Positions 31,219 through 39,839 of a DNA stretch of 61,955 nucleotides are shown here, piece by piece (position 1 is the first letter of the stretch; each line of letters opens with the position of its first letter). The stretch lies in assembly GCA_030064955.1 (NCBI GenBank), contig JASJDW010000026.1, positions 1-61,955 on the forward strand. The letters are read 5' to 3'. The notes below the pieces were generated by a model. That model searched no databases and was not told the DNA's origin. It was given only the letters and a program-made list of their open reading frames with translations. The position numbers were made by a program, and so were the translations under genes. The stretch is from Crocosphaera sp. (GTDB lineage: Bacteria; Cyanobacteriota; Cyanobacteriia; Cyanobacteriales; Microcystaceae).

Positions 31219-31262
31219 TTAACTTGCCTAAATCAGCTTAACGTATTATAGTTTACTTAAGT
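31219..31262. other. Right attachment site region (attR) of the element
   Basis: 44 bases between the recombinase start and the point where host coding sequence resumes. The host frame is blocked by TAA at 31239-31241, so the crossover lies between there and about 31262. TTAAGTCAAG-like AT-rich sequence is present. The core cannot be fixed without the left end. Confidence 0.55.
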
Positions 31263-31412
31263 CAAGTTCAACAACCCATTACCACTGCACCCCCTGAAAT
31301 TTATCAAATTATTGAACGAGTTTTGTCCTTAGAAAAAAGTAAATTATCGCTGCGATCGCCTCGAAATATTAATGATGATATCGTTCAAATTATTAAAGAA
31401 GTGATTCAATGA
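31242..31412 (+). pseudogene. dndC: 3' end of probable dndC, cut by the element
   Basis: An open frame without a start codon runs from 31242 to TGA 31412 and overlaps the dndD start (ATGA at 31409), the arrangement of a co-translated dnd operon. The last 50 residues contain EIYQIIERVLSLEKSKLSL and end NDDIVQIIKEVIQ. The pattern of an acidic helix, an Arg and a terminal helix resembles DndC C-termini, but identity rests mainly on position. DndC is the PAPS-reductase-like ATPase that prepares sulfur incorporation into DNA. The 5' part must lie beyond the left end of the element. Confidence 0.55.
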
Positions 31413-33478
31413 AATTATTATCTATTAAATTATGTAATTTTAGACAATTCTATGGCAAAACTCCAGAAATTTATCTGGCATCTGGTGAGCGCAATACCAC
31501 AATTATTCATGGCAATAATGGAGCAGGAAAAACGACATTGTTAAATGGGTTTACTTGGGTTTTATATGAAAAGTTTACTGCTGCTTTTACCTCTTCTGAA
31601 CTATTAATTAATAAGCGGGCGATTATGCAAGCTGATATCGGAACGTCAGTAGAATGTTGGGTAGAAATTTCTTTTGAACATGAACATAAACAATATCAAC
31701 TTAAACGACAATGTTATGCTTGTTTAGATAAAAATGGGAAAATTCAATACAGTAAAAATAATTTTTATATGTTAGTAGCAGGAGAGGATGGTCGTTGGTA
31801 TCCCCCTCTAGAACAACCTGATGAAATTATTAACCGTATTTTACCAGAAAGTTTACATCAATATTTCTTTTTTGATGGGGAACATATTGATCATATTTTT
31901 CGCAGTAATGATAAAAGTCGTATTGCCGAAGATACTAAAGAATTATTAGGGGTTAAAGTATTAGATCGTTCCATTGACCATCTAAAAAAAGCAGAAAGAA
32001 CCTTACAAGAAGAACTACAACTTATTGGAGACATTAACATTAAAAAAAAACTCAGAGATAAAATCAAAGTAGAACGAGAAAAAGATAATTTAGAACAGAA
32101 AAAAGAAGAGATTATCGAATTTATCAATTCTCAGGAGTTACAGCAGCAAGAAGTATCTGAAAAATTGATGAATTTAAGCAAAAATGAAGAAATCAAAAAC
32201 TTAAAAATAAAATTAGAAAAGCAAGAAATTAATTTAAAAAATGAAATCAGAGAATTAAAAAAACAAATAAAACAGTCTATTTCTAATCAAGGTTACTTAA
32301 TTTTTTTGAGTAATATTATTCCTAAATTTAACACAATTATTAGTGATTTACGTCAACGAGGAGAATTACCCAGTGGAATTAAACAACAATTTGTCCAACA
32401 ATTATTAAACCGTCAAACCTGTATTTGTGGACAGGAATTAATCGAAGGAAATGATTACTATGAACAGGTAAAACAATGGATGGATAAAGCGGGAATAGCG
32501 GCTATAGAAGAATCTGCTATTCGCTTAGAATCTCAAGTACAGGATATAGAACAAAAAGTTATTAATTTTTGGGAAAATATTGATGAAAAACAAGCTAAAC
32601 TAGAACAATCTAGACTAGAATTGTCTCGGGTTGAAACAGAATTAGATGACATTAATCAAAAGTTTCGTCATTATCCTGATGCAGACATCAGAAAACTTCA
32701 AGAAAATTTAGACAAAATCAATCAAAAGATTAGAGAATTACAATTAGAACAAGGTGGAATTGAACAACAATTAATCACCTTAGAAAACAAATTAGAAACT
32801 TTGGATAAAGAGATCACCAAACAGAAATTAAAAGAAGAAAAACAAATTTTAGCTAAAAGAAGAAGTGACGCAGCAAAAGAAGCAAGGAACCGATTAATTG
32901 AAGTCAGAAGTCGCTTGGAAAAACAATTCCGTCTCTCGTTAGAAAAACGTGTCCAAGCTATTTTTGGTTCCATTTCTTTTACCCCTTATATTCCTCGTCT
33001 CACCCAAAATTATGAGTTGAACTTAATTGAAAATACATCAGGAATAGCGGTTCCTGTTGCAGCGTCAACGGGAGAAAATCAAATATTAAGCCTTTCTTTC
33101 ATTGGAGGAATTATTGATAGTGTGAGAAAGTGGAGTCATAAAAATACTTTAATGGGACCCGATAGTAGTACCTTTCCTATTGTGATGGACTCTCCCTTTG
33201 GTAGTTTAGATGAAATTTATCGTAGACAAGTAGCGAAATCAATTCCTAAATTAGCTAACCAATTAATTATTTTAGTCACCAAAACACAATGGCGTGGGGA
33301 AGTTCAAGAAGAAACTAATTATTACATTGGAAAAGAGTATGTTTTAGTCTATTATTCTCCTAAACCTGACTGTGAAAAAGATACTATTTCTCTTAATGGG
33401 GTTAGTTACCCTTTAGTTCAACAAAGTCCCAATGAATTTGAATATACAGAAATTATAGAAGTTAGTAGAGATAATTAA
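31409..33478 (+). CDS. dndD: DNA phosphorothioation protein DndD (SMC-like ATPase)
   Basis: 689 residues. The P-loop HGNNGAGKTTLLNGFTW is near residue 35. The DndD signature LHQYFFFDGEHIDHIF lies at about 150. Long coiled coils follow (about 190-310 and 370-500), separated by a CICGQ hook (about 336). The C-terminal ABC-type end has VMDSPFGSLDEIYRRQV. DndD supports sulfur insertion into the DNA backbone by the DndCDE complex, probably by an ATP-driven change at the DNA. It should be co-transcribed with dndC, which the element interrupts. No dndE is recognised nearby. Confidence 0.92.
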   Translation: MKLLSIKLCNFRQFYGKTPEIYLASGERNTTIIHGNNGAGKTTLLNGFTWVLYEKFTAAFTSSELLINKRAIMQADIGTSVECWVEISFEHEHKQYQLKRQCYACLDKNGKIQYSKNNFYMLVAGEDGRWYPPLEQPDEIINRILPESLHQYFFFDGEHIDHIFRSNDKSRIAEDTKELLGVKVLDRSIDHLKKAERTLQEELQLIGDINIKKKLRDKIKVEREKDNLEQKKEEIIEFINSQELQQQEVSEKLMNLSKNEEIKNLKIKLEKQEINLKNEIRELKKQIKQSISNQGYLIFLSNIIPKFNTIISDLRQRGELPSGIKQQFVQQLLNRQTCICGQELIEGNDYYEQVKQWMDKAGIAAIEESAIRLESQVQDIEQKVINFWENIDEKQAKLEQSRLELSRVETELDDINQKFRHYPDADIRKLQENLDKINQKIRELQLEQGGIEQQLITLENKLETLDKEITKQKLKEEKQILAKRRSDAAKEARNRLIEVRSRLEKQFRLSLEKRVQAIFGSISFTPYIPRLTQNYELNLIENTSGIAVPVAASTGENQILSLSFIGGIIDSVRKWSHKNTLMGPDSSTFPIVMDSPFGSLDEIYRRQVAKSIPKLANQLIILVTKTQWRGEVQEETNYYIGKEYVLVYYSPKPDCEKDTISLNGVSYPLVQQSPNEFEYTEIIEVSRDN

Positions 33479-33500
33479 TCAATTATCTCTACAGAATTTA

Positions 33501-33785
33501 TTAACTTAAACTTTTACGGATATGCTCCTCAATTTTCTTTTTCTTGCTATCATCTTTTAGAGAGAAACTCCCAAAATTTTCGCTACTTCGGTTGACATGA
33601 CCCATAATTTTTTGCTTACGATCATCTTTGGGAGTCGTTTTTGAAACGGGTTGAGGTTCAGGAATGGGTTCTGGTTTAGGAGAAGGGGGTGGTGTGGGTT
33701 CAGAGGTCTTTTTTGGGGAAATATATTGAGTTCCGTTGGTACTCTGTTTTAAGTGTTCTAGGATACGTTTTTTACGGTCATTCAT
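33501..33785 (-). CDS. Small basic/proline-rich protein with a thrice-repeated motif
   Basis: 94 residues. A motif of the form D-x-K-K-x-x-I-x-x-H-I-x-x-S occurs three times: RKKRILEHLKQS (residues 4-15), RKQKIMGHVNRSS (about 56-68) and KKKKIEEHIRKS (about 81-92). A Pro-rich linker (residues 27-50) separates the first from the rest. It is convergent with dndD, 22 bases apart. The motif looks like a short helical binding peptide displayed in three copies. Function unknown; the company of dnd genes suggests a scaffolding or DNA-end role, which is speculation. Confidence 0.65.
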   Translation of the reverse strand: MNDRKKRILEHLKQSTNGTQYISPKKTSEPTPPPSPKPEPIPEPQPVSKTTPKDDRKQKIMGHVNRSSENFGSFSLKDDSKKKKIEEHIRKSLS

Positions 33786-33937
33786 GGCCTGATAACTAAT
33801 GTGTGAAGTTTTGTAACTAAATTGTAGAGGATTTCGTTAATTTCGTCACTATTGATAACTTGAAAGTCATTTAGGTAGTTCTTGTATTTAAGAAATGCTG
33901 ATGTTTGGATATAATCAATAAAGATTGAGTTTTTCAC
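33782..33937 (-). CDS. Possible small protein (51 residues) coupled to the triple-motif gene
   Basis: Open frame from GTG 33937 to TGA 33782, with the stop overlapping the next start (ATGA). It has hydrophobic/helical segments (FIDYIQTSAFLKYKNYL and EINEILYNLVTKLHTLV). A stop codon lies directly before the GTG, so no longer start exists. The coupling supports it being real, but the size makes it uncertain. Confidence 0.35.
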   Translation of the reverse strand: MKNSIFIDYIQTSAFLKYKNYLNDFQVINSDEINEILYNLVTKLHTLVIRP

Positions 33938-33971
33938 TTATCAATATGTTTCATCATTTTCAGAAATCATA

Positions 33972-34451
33972 ATGACGAATGACAAGCCTGAAGATTTATT
34001 TCCATCAAATAAAGACATAAGTAGTATCATTCCCGTTGATAACACCCAATCTAGTTTAGATCCTGTTGAAGAAATTTTATATGAAAAAATAAAATCGGCT
34101 AAAACTCCTGAAGAAACACAAAATTTTCTTAATTTAATAGAGCAACGTCAAACACAATTAGCTCAAAAAAAATATACAAACTTTCAATTACAAGAAAGTC
34201 AGAATCAAATCAACTATGAACGTAAATTAATTAGATTTCAAGACAATATTGCCATCACCTTCAGTATTATTGCTATTATTGTAGGGATTGGTTTATCTTT
34301 CACAGATGTCATGCCTTTAGTTAGTCCTTTACTCATTGTTCTTGGCTTTGTTAAACCATTAGGATTTACAATAAAAGAAGTGATAGAACTCATGATCAGT
34401 TTAAGTGGAGGAGGTAATTCTGAGCAAAAATCTAAAAATGAAGACTCGTAA
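33972..34451 (+). CDS. Small membrane protein of the dnd island
   Basis: 159 residues. An acidic N-terminus, a coiled-coil segment (about 35-90, EEILYEKIKSAKTPEETQNF) and two adjacent membrane segments (about 95-140, IAITFSIIAIIVGIGLSF and VSPLLIVLGFV) followed by a short charged tail. It precedes a second membrane protein by 53 bases. I do not recognise it. The pair may form a membrane-linked accessory of the phosphorothioation island. Confidence 0.6.
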   Translation: MTNDKPEDLFPSNKDISSIIPVDNTQSSLDPVEEILYEKIKSAKTPEETQNFLNLIEQRQTQLAQKKYTNFQLQESQNQINYERKLIRFQDNIAITFSIIAIIVGIGLSFTDVMPLVSPLLIVLGFVKPLGFTIKEVIELMISLSGGGNSEQKSKNEDS

Positions 34452-34504
34452 AATAATCAACTTTAGGAATTAAATTATTATTAAGGTTTATGATAGGAGA
34501 AAAT

Positions 34505-35215
34505 ATGCAAAATATTAATAATGAAATACCACAAACAAGAGACAAAACACAAGCTAATAGTCAAATAAGAGTTTTAATAGGTATTTACTTATCTTTGTTA
34601 GCTTTTACTTTAACTCTACTATTGATTTTTGCAAAAATACCTCTTGAAGTACAGCAAATCATCGTTATTATTATAGCTTTTTTAATTTTGATGTCATTTG
34701 CAAGCTTCAAGCAAATTATAAACCCTGGAACTAAAAAGACATTTTTGGATAAATTTCAAACACACTTTGATAACCGTATTATTACTTATAATAATAGTCA
34801 CTACTATGAAAATCAAAATCTTTACTATTCTCAGCATAAGAATATAGTAGAAGCAGCTACACAAATTCAACAGCTTCTTGAACAACTTTCAGCAAACCAT
34901 TCTGTTTTAAATGAACAAGATAAAGTAATAGAAGCGAATTGGGTAGAAACAATTGAAGATATTGAAGAATCTAGACATCAAAAATTAACGGATGAAGAAA
35001 GAAGGGTTGTTGCTAAAGTGATGACAGAGATTGAAAATAATAATCCGTTGAAAGATCGTTTATTAAAAGCTTTAAAAGCAGGAGGAATAGCTGCCTTTAA
35101 GGAATTGGTTAGACATCCACTTACTGGATTTGTATTTGCTGCTATTGAGACTTGGCAAGAAAATGAATTGAATAACATAACAACAACTGTTACTAATCAC
35201 AATAAGGAGGAATAG
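34505..35215 (+). CDS. Membrane protein of the dnd island, helical cytoplasmic domain
   Basis: 236 residues from the ATG at 34505, which has the Shine-Dalgarno AGGAG five bases upstream; an ATG at 34490 precedes that site and is less likely. Two membrane segments (about 20-65, VLIGIYLSLLAFTLTLLLIF and IIVIIIAFLILM) are followed by a coiled coil and a conserved-looking end, LLKALKAGGIAAFKELVRHP then AAIETW. The terminal motif reads like a membrane-tethered assembly segment. The gene ends four bases before the Uma2 gene. Confidence 0.6.
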   Translation: MQNINNEIPQTRDKTQANSQIRVLIGIYLSLLAFTLTLLLIFAKIPLEVQQIIVIIIAFLILMSFASFKQIINPGTKKTFLDKFQTHFDNRIITYNNSHYYENQNLYYSQHKNIVEAATQIQQLLEQLSANHSVLNEQDKVIEANWVETIEDIEESRHQKLTDEERRVVAKVMTEIENNNPLKDRLLKALKAGGIAAFKELVRHPLTGFVFAAIETWQENELNNITTTVTNHNKEE

Positions 35216-35219
35216 AATT

Positions 35220-35891
35220 ATGTTAGAAACAGTTTCCAAAACTGATATTATTTATCCGAGTTCAGATGGTGAACCTGTGGCAGAAACTTATATTCATTTG
35301 TATGCTATTTTAACCACCTTAGAAGTCCTGAAACAATATTTATCAGGACAGCAAGCGACCGTATTAGCCAATCAATTTATGTATTATAGTCAGGGACTGC
35401 CAAGAATGCGAGTTGCACCTGATGTTATGGTAATCTTTAATGTGGAACCAGGGGGACGAGATAATTATAAAATCTGGGAAGAAAAAGAGGTTCCTCAAGT
35501 GATTTTTGAAATGACTTCCCCAAGCACTAAAAATCAAGATCAGGAGTTTAAAAAGACATTGTATGAACAATTAGGAGTCAAAGAATATTGGTTATTTGAT
35601 CCTAAAGGAGAGTGGATTTCTGAAAAGTTAATAGGTTATCGTTTAAGAAATGATGTTTACGAAATCATTAAAGATAATCGTAGTGAACCTTTACAGTTAA
35701 AATTAAAAGTTGAAGGGCAATTAATTAGTTTTTATCGAGAAGATACAGGAGAGAAATTATTAATTCCCGAAGAGTTAGCAACCGCTTTGAAACAAAAAGA
35801 AATTGAGTTACAACAGGAAAAACAAAAGGTGTCTGAAATGGAGTCTATGCTAGAAAAATATCGTCAGCAGTTTGGAGAGTTATCGGAATAA
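35220..35891 (+). CDS. Uma2-family (DUF820) restriction-endonuclease-like protein
   Basis: 223 residues. A Uma2 domain (about 10-190): MRVAPDVMVIF holds the first active-site Asp, VIFEMTSPSTKNQD the Glu and following residues, and LYEQLGVKEYWLFDP the typical later motif. The C-terminus is a coiled coil. This PD-(D/E)XK-type family is greatly expanded in cyanobacteria, and its targets are unknown. It lies four bases after the membrane protein gene, so it is probably in the same unit. Confidence 0.88.
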   Translation: MLETVSKTDIIYPSSDGEPVAETYIHLYAILTTLEVLKQYLSGQQATVLANQFMYYSQGLPRMRVAPDVMVIFNVEPGGRDNYKIWEEKEVPQVIFEMTSPSTKNQDQEFKKTLYEQLGVKEYWLFDPKGEWISEKLIGYRLRNDVYEIIKDNRSEPLQLKLKVEGQLISFYREDTGEKLLIPEELATALKQKEIELQQEKQKVSEMESMLEKYRQQFGELSE

Positions 35892-35932
35892 TGTTCTTAT
35901 TTTTGTCAGATTATGCTCAAAATTAATATATT

Positions 35933-37930
35933 ATGTTCCTTACCACTGATTATTTTAACGAAATCATTACTTGTTGTAAAAAGAGTTCTATTGGTAAACA
36001 ATTACCAACAGCTTTATATGTTCATGGGAGTGCTATTACTTCTCTTGATATAACGTTACAAGAATACGAAAAAAAAGCAAGATTAACTGAAGAAGTTGCA
36101 ACGGCAACGATTATTAAATTTAACACAGATAAGCCGATTATTTCCTATTTATTTTATCCTCAATTTGATACCGATCCCCATCCTGCATTAACTTTAAGTA
36201 TTGTTGTTAATTTAGATACAGAACAAGTTAGTTATTGGGACTATAAACAGAAAAAAAATCCTCCTATTCTCCATAGAAAAGAAACTTTTATTACCTCTGA
36301 TTATCCTCACTATGAAATGTTTGCTCATTTGACGAAGATGGAAGAAGAATTAGAGTTATTAACCTTAAATGCACCCATTGGAACTAAACAAGAATGGGAA
36401 AAAAGATTAAACCGTAAACGGATTATTTTTGAAGGACATTATTTAGCTTGTAATTGTCCTATTTTCCCTAAAGAAACTATCAGAATTCAAATAGAACGAC
36501 ACAAAGCTGCTATTGTCAGGAATACCTTATCTCGTCCTGTTCGTTTAGCATTAGACTTATTATTATTTGATGAAGAAACCACATTTTTTGACTATGGATG
36601 TGGTTACGGGGGTGATGTAGAAAGAATTGCCGAAGCAGGGTATAAAAGTCAAGGATGGGATCCTTATTATTGTCCCGATAATCAAAAATATATCGCCGAT
36701 GTTGTTAACATAGGTTATGTCATTAATGTTATCGAAGATGTCAATGAAAGACGAGAAGCTTTACTCAATGCTTGGGAGTTAACTAATAAAGTTTTAATTG
36801 TTTCCGCACAGGTTTTAATTGATGATAGAGATAGAGGGGTTATTGCTTATGGAGATGGCATCATTACTAATCGTAATACCTTTCAAAAATACTATGAACA
36901 AGAAGAACTAAAATTTTACATTGATCAAGTTTTAGAGGTTGATTCCATTCCCATAGGATTAGGTATTTATTTAGTCTTTCGAGATGAAATAGAAGCACAA
37001 AAATTTCGCGCTTCTCGCTTCCATTCCCGTGCAAAAACTCCGAGATTAATTACCAAAGTAAGACGATTTGAAGACTATGAACATCTCTTAAAACCCTTAA
37101 TGGAATTTTATACCGAACGGGGACGATTACCAGCTAAAGGAGAATTAAAAAATGAGGAAAAATTAAAAGAAGAATTTAGAAGTTTTCGTCAAGCATTTAA
37201 GGTTATTTTACAAGTTACGGAGGAAGATGATTGGGATATGATTACGGAAAAACGTCGTCAAGATTTATTATTATATCTCGCCTTAAGTCAATTTGATCGC
37301 CGTCCAAAAATGCGGGAATTATCCCCAGAAGTTAAGCAAGATATTAAGGCATTATTTGGGAGTTATAATAGTGCTTGTATCATGGCTGATGCCATGTTGT
37401 ATCAAGTAGGAAATTTAGAAATTATTGCTCAACTTTGTCAAAAACAAACCATTGGTAGAAAGCTAAGAAATTCCCTACTTATTCATATTAGTGCCTTAGA
37501 AAACTTAGAACCTTTATTACGTTTATATGAAGGGTGCGCTAGTCGTACTGCGGGAAGATTAGAAGAAGCTAATATTATACAATTTTCTTGGCGTATTCCT
37601 AAGATTACTTACTTATTTTATCCTGATTTTGACAACACGCCTCATCCCCCTCTTCACAGTCGAATGCAAATTCAATTAAGTAATTTGCGGGTTAATTATT
37701 CTGATTATACAGAAGATGAAAATCCTCCAATTTTGCATTACAAAGATAGTTTAGTTTCTCCTGAGTATCCTCTATATGAAACCTTTAAGCAATTAACTGA
37801 AAAAGAGAAAGAATTAGGGTTATTAGATGATTATCGTAAAGTCAACCATTTACAAGGATGGTTAAACTGTCTAAAAGAAAATAATTTAACCTTAGAAGGA
37901 CATGAATTAAAACCTAATACATTAACATAA
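35933..37930 (+). CDS. DNA phosphorothioation-associated methyltransferase
   Basis: 665 residues. The central methyltransferase (about 195-345) has FFDYGCGYGGDVERI (SAM-binding motif I), GWDPYYCPD and the signature VNIGYVINVIEDVNERREAL, which mark the family found beside dnd genes. The two ends carry copies of one domain. N-terminal YVHGSAITSLD ... ISYLFYPQFDTDPHPAL ... NPPILHRKE matches C-terminal LIHISALENLE ... ITYLFYPDFDNTPHPPL ... NPPILHYKD. The domain is thus duplicated around the enzyme. Its substrate is not known. It fixes the island as a dnd island independently of dndD. Confidence 0.9.
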   Translation: MFLTTDYFNEIITCCKKSSIGKQLPTALYVHGSAITSLDITLQEYEKKARLTEEVATATIIKFNTDKPIISYLFYPQFDTDPHPALTLSIVVNLDTEQVSYWDYKQKKNPPILHRKETFITSDYPHYEMFAHLTKMEEELELLTLNAPIGTKQEWEKRLNRKRIIFEGHYLACNCPIFPKETIRIQIERHKAAIVRNTLSRPVRLALDLLLFDEETTFFDYGCGYGGDVERIAEAGYKSQGWDPYYCPDNQKYIADVVNIGYVINVIEDVNERREALLNAWELTNKVLIVSAQVLIDDRDRGVIAYGDGIITNRNTFQKYYEQEELKFYIDQVLEVDSIPIGLGIYLVFRDEIEAQKFRASRFHSRAKTPRLITKVRRFEDYEHLLKPLMEFYTERGRLPAKGELKNEEKLKEEFRSFRQAFKVILQVTEEDDWDMITEKRRQDLLLYLALSQFDRRPKMRELSPEVKQDIKALFGSYNSACIMADAMLYQVGNLEIIAQLCQKQTIGRKLRNSLLIHISALENLEPLLRLYEGCASRTAGRLEEANIIQFSWRIPKITYLFYPDFDNTPHPPLHSRMQIQLSNLRVNYSDYTEDENPPILHYKDSLVSPEYPLYETFKQLTEKEKELGLLDDYRKVNHLQGWLNCLKENNLTLEGHELKPNTLT

Positions 37931-38030
37931 ACCTTTATTATATGTTAGATAATTGAGGAACTATTTAACTTTAATGATAGTCTATTAATTTCCTTTGCTT
38001 AAATTAATTTTATCTAATATCAAAAAATGA

Positions 38031-38184
38031 TTAATATAGCGTTTCTCTTAACGAGTGAGGTACATCTAATATTTAATCCCTAACTCCTGACTCCTGTTCG
38101 CTAGAGCCGGAACGGAGTGAGGAACTCCTGACTCCTAAAACTAGAAAACTTTGTACCTCACAAGTATGGGAACTGCTATATTAA
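38031..38184. repeat. Miniature inverted-repeat element (MITE), copy 1
   Basis: Ends TTAATATAGC and GCTATATTAA are perfect complements, within imperfect 30-base terminal inverted repeats (GTGAGGTAC inside left, GTACCTCAC inside right). The interior has ACTCCTGACTCCT repeats. It occupies the middle of the 336-base gap between the methyltransferase and the GT2 gene. A related copy is at 50291-50491. Confidence 0.8.
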
Positions 38185-38266
38185 CGATTGACATATTAGA
38201 GTTGATATTGTTATAGTTTTGGGAATAAGAAAATTGCTCAATTGTGGTGTGTGGGAAGTCTAGAAA

Positions 38267-38956
38267 ATGAGATTATCTGTGGTTATTCCCTGTTTTAATG
38301 AAATTGGAACCATTGGTCAAGTTATCGAAGCGGTTAAAGCATCTCCTGTGAAAAATTGTGAGATTATCGTAGTGGATGATTGTTCAACGGATGGAACGAG
38401 AGAACTGTTACAATCTAAATTAGAACCTGAAGTCACTCAAGTGATTTATCATCATAAAAATAAGGGAAAAGGGGCTGCATTAAGGACAGGTTTTGCAGCA
38501 GTAACAGGAGATATTGTTATTGTTCAAGATGCAGATTTAGAATACGATCCACAAGAGTATCCTTTAATGATAGAACCTATCTTAAAAGGTAAAGCTGATG
38601 TGGTTTTTGGTTCTCGTTTTCAAGGGAGTCGTCCCCACCGAGTTGTCTATTATTGGCATATGGTGGGTAATAAATTTTTAACCACATTATCCAATATGTT
38701 GACTAATATTAATTTAACAGATATGGAAACTTGTTATAAATCCTTTAGACGAGAGGTAATTCAATCCATTAAAATTAAAGAAAGTCGTTTTGGGTTTGAA
38801 CCAGAAATTACGGCAAAAGTAGCTAAAATGGGTTGTCGTATTTATGAAGTTGGTATCTCTTATTATGGTAGAACTTATAAAGAAGGGAAAAAAATTGGCT
38901 GGAAAGATGGATTTCAAGCAATTTATTGTATTTTAAAATATAATTTATTTAGCTGA
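38267..38956 (+). CDS. Glycosyltransferase family 2, dolichyl/polyprenyl-phosphate sugar synthase-like
   Basis: 229 residues. [20 protein letters not shown] is the GT2 opening. [11 protein letters not shown] and [10 protein letters not shown] hold the sugar-nucleotide and metal-binding Asp residues. [13 protein letters not shown] and [13 protein letters not shown] are typical of DPM1/ArnC-type enzymes without membrane segments. The enzyme transfers a sugar from a nucleotide donor to a polyprenyl phosphate at the membrane. Full length for the short subgroup. Confidence 0.9.
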   Translation: MRLSVVIPCFNEIGTIGQVIEAVKASPVKNCEIIVVDDCSTDGTRELLQSKLEPEVTQVIYHHKNKGKGAALRTGFAAVTGDIVIVQDADLEYDPQEYPLMIEPILKGKADVVFGSRFQGSRPHRVVYYWHMVGNKFLTTLSNMLTNINLTDMETCYKSFRREVIQSIKIKESRFGFEPEITAKVAKMGCRIYEVGISYYGRTYKEGKKIGWKDGFQAIYCILKYNLFS

Positions 38957-39016
38957 TATTACTAATGTATATTAACATGAATATCAAATGATAGAGGTAC
39001 TGTTGAGGTATGGAAA

Positions 39017-39631
39017 ATGGTTGCAACACCGCAAATCAAACCGATAAATTTTGAGGAGTTTCTAGAATGGTATCCAGAAGATGGTAAAGCCTATGAATTA
39101 ATTGAAGGTGTAATTGTTGAAATGCTTCCCACCGGTTCTAATGAGGATATTAGTGGTTTTCTTATTGCTGAATTAAACTGTGAAATTCGTAAACAAAATC
39201 TCCCTTATTCCATTCCTAAAAACTGTTTGCTTAAACCCCTTGCCCCCCGTTCTGGATACTTACCCGATGTAGCGGTTATTAATCGAGAACAAATCAAAGA
39301 TGAACCTCTCTGGGAAAAATCATCTGTAATTCAAAATGGTCACACGGTTCCTTTAGTAATTGAAGTTGTTAGTACGAACTGGCGAGATGATTATGGACAT
39401 AAATTTGTTGAGTATGAAGCAATGGGCATTTTTGAATATTGGATTGTAGATTATCGCGCTTTAGGGGCAGTTCGTTATATTGGTAAACCTAAGCAACCAA
39501 CGATTACCATCTGTCAGTTAATTGAAGGGGAATATCAGATGGAAAAGTATGTTAAAGGCGATCGCTTAAAATCGAGTATTTTTCCTGAACTAGAATTAAC
39601 AACTGATGCAATTTTCCAAGCAGTAGAATGA
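39017..39631 (+). CDS. Uma2-family (DUF820) protein
   Basis: 204 residues, all one Uma2 domain: FEEFLEWYPEDGKAYELIEG at the start, GYLPDVAVI with the active-site Asp, PLVIEVVSTNWRDD with the Glu, and EYEAMGIFEYWIVD. It is the second member in the window and belongs to the more common plant/cyanobacteria-type subgroup. No partner gene is evident. Confidence 0.9.
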   Translation: MVATPQIKPINFEEFLEWYPEDGKAYELIEGVIVEMLPTGSNEDISGFLIAELNCEIRKQNLPYSIPKNCLLKPLAPRSGYLPDVAVINREQIKDEPLWEKSSVIQNGHTVPLVIEVVSTNWRDDYGHKFVEYEAMGIFEYWIVDYRALGAVRYIGKPKQPTITICQLIEGEYQMEKYVKGDRLKSSIFPELELTTDAIFQAVE

Positions 39632-39839
39632 AACGGCAATTGCTTCAAAATATTTCTTATTTTAGCTTTTGCAATAATGATTTTTTCCCGATTATGATAT
39701 TTACTTCTTATGCGTTTTTGATTAGTCACCAAAGATTAAATTAATGATGATTTAACTATATAATTCCCTGAAAATAGTTAAAAAAGTTACTCATTTTTGA
39801 TAAATTAGGAAAGGGTTAAAATAAAAAGGAGATACTACA

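Larger units (their letters stand above)
1..31262. mobile_element. Prophage-like integrated element (right part), inserted into probable dndC
   Basis: The region combines phage-type genes (endolysin, small terminase subunit, long fibre-like and tail-like proteins, replication-type proteins) with a large serine recombinase transcribed inward from the right edge. Immediately beyond the recombinase start, coding sequence resumes and runs into dndD, which marks the right junction at about 31219-31262. The left junction is not in the window. No capsid, portal or large terminase gene is visible here, so these are either left of the window or lost. Secondary IS607, IS200/IS605 and IsrB insertions, and one broken tnpB inside another insertion, show long residence. 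Confidence 0.72.

Noticed and set aside
31242-31412. A short independent gene before dndD
   Set aside because: It has no start codon and is blocked upstream by a stop at the element junction; a truncated dnd gene explains it better.
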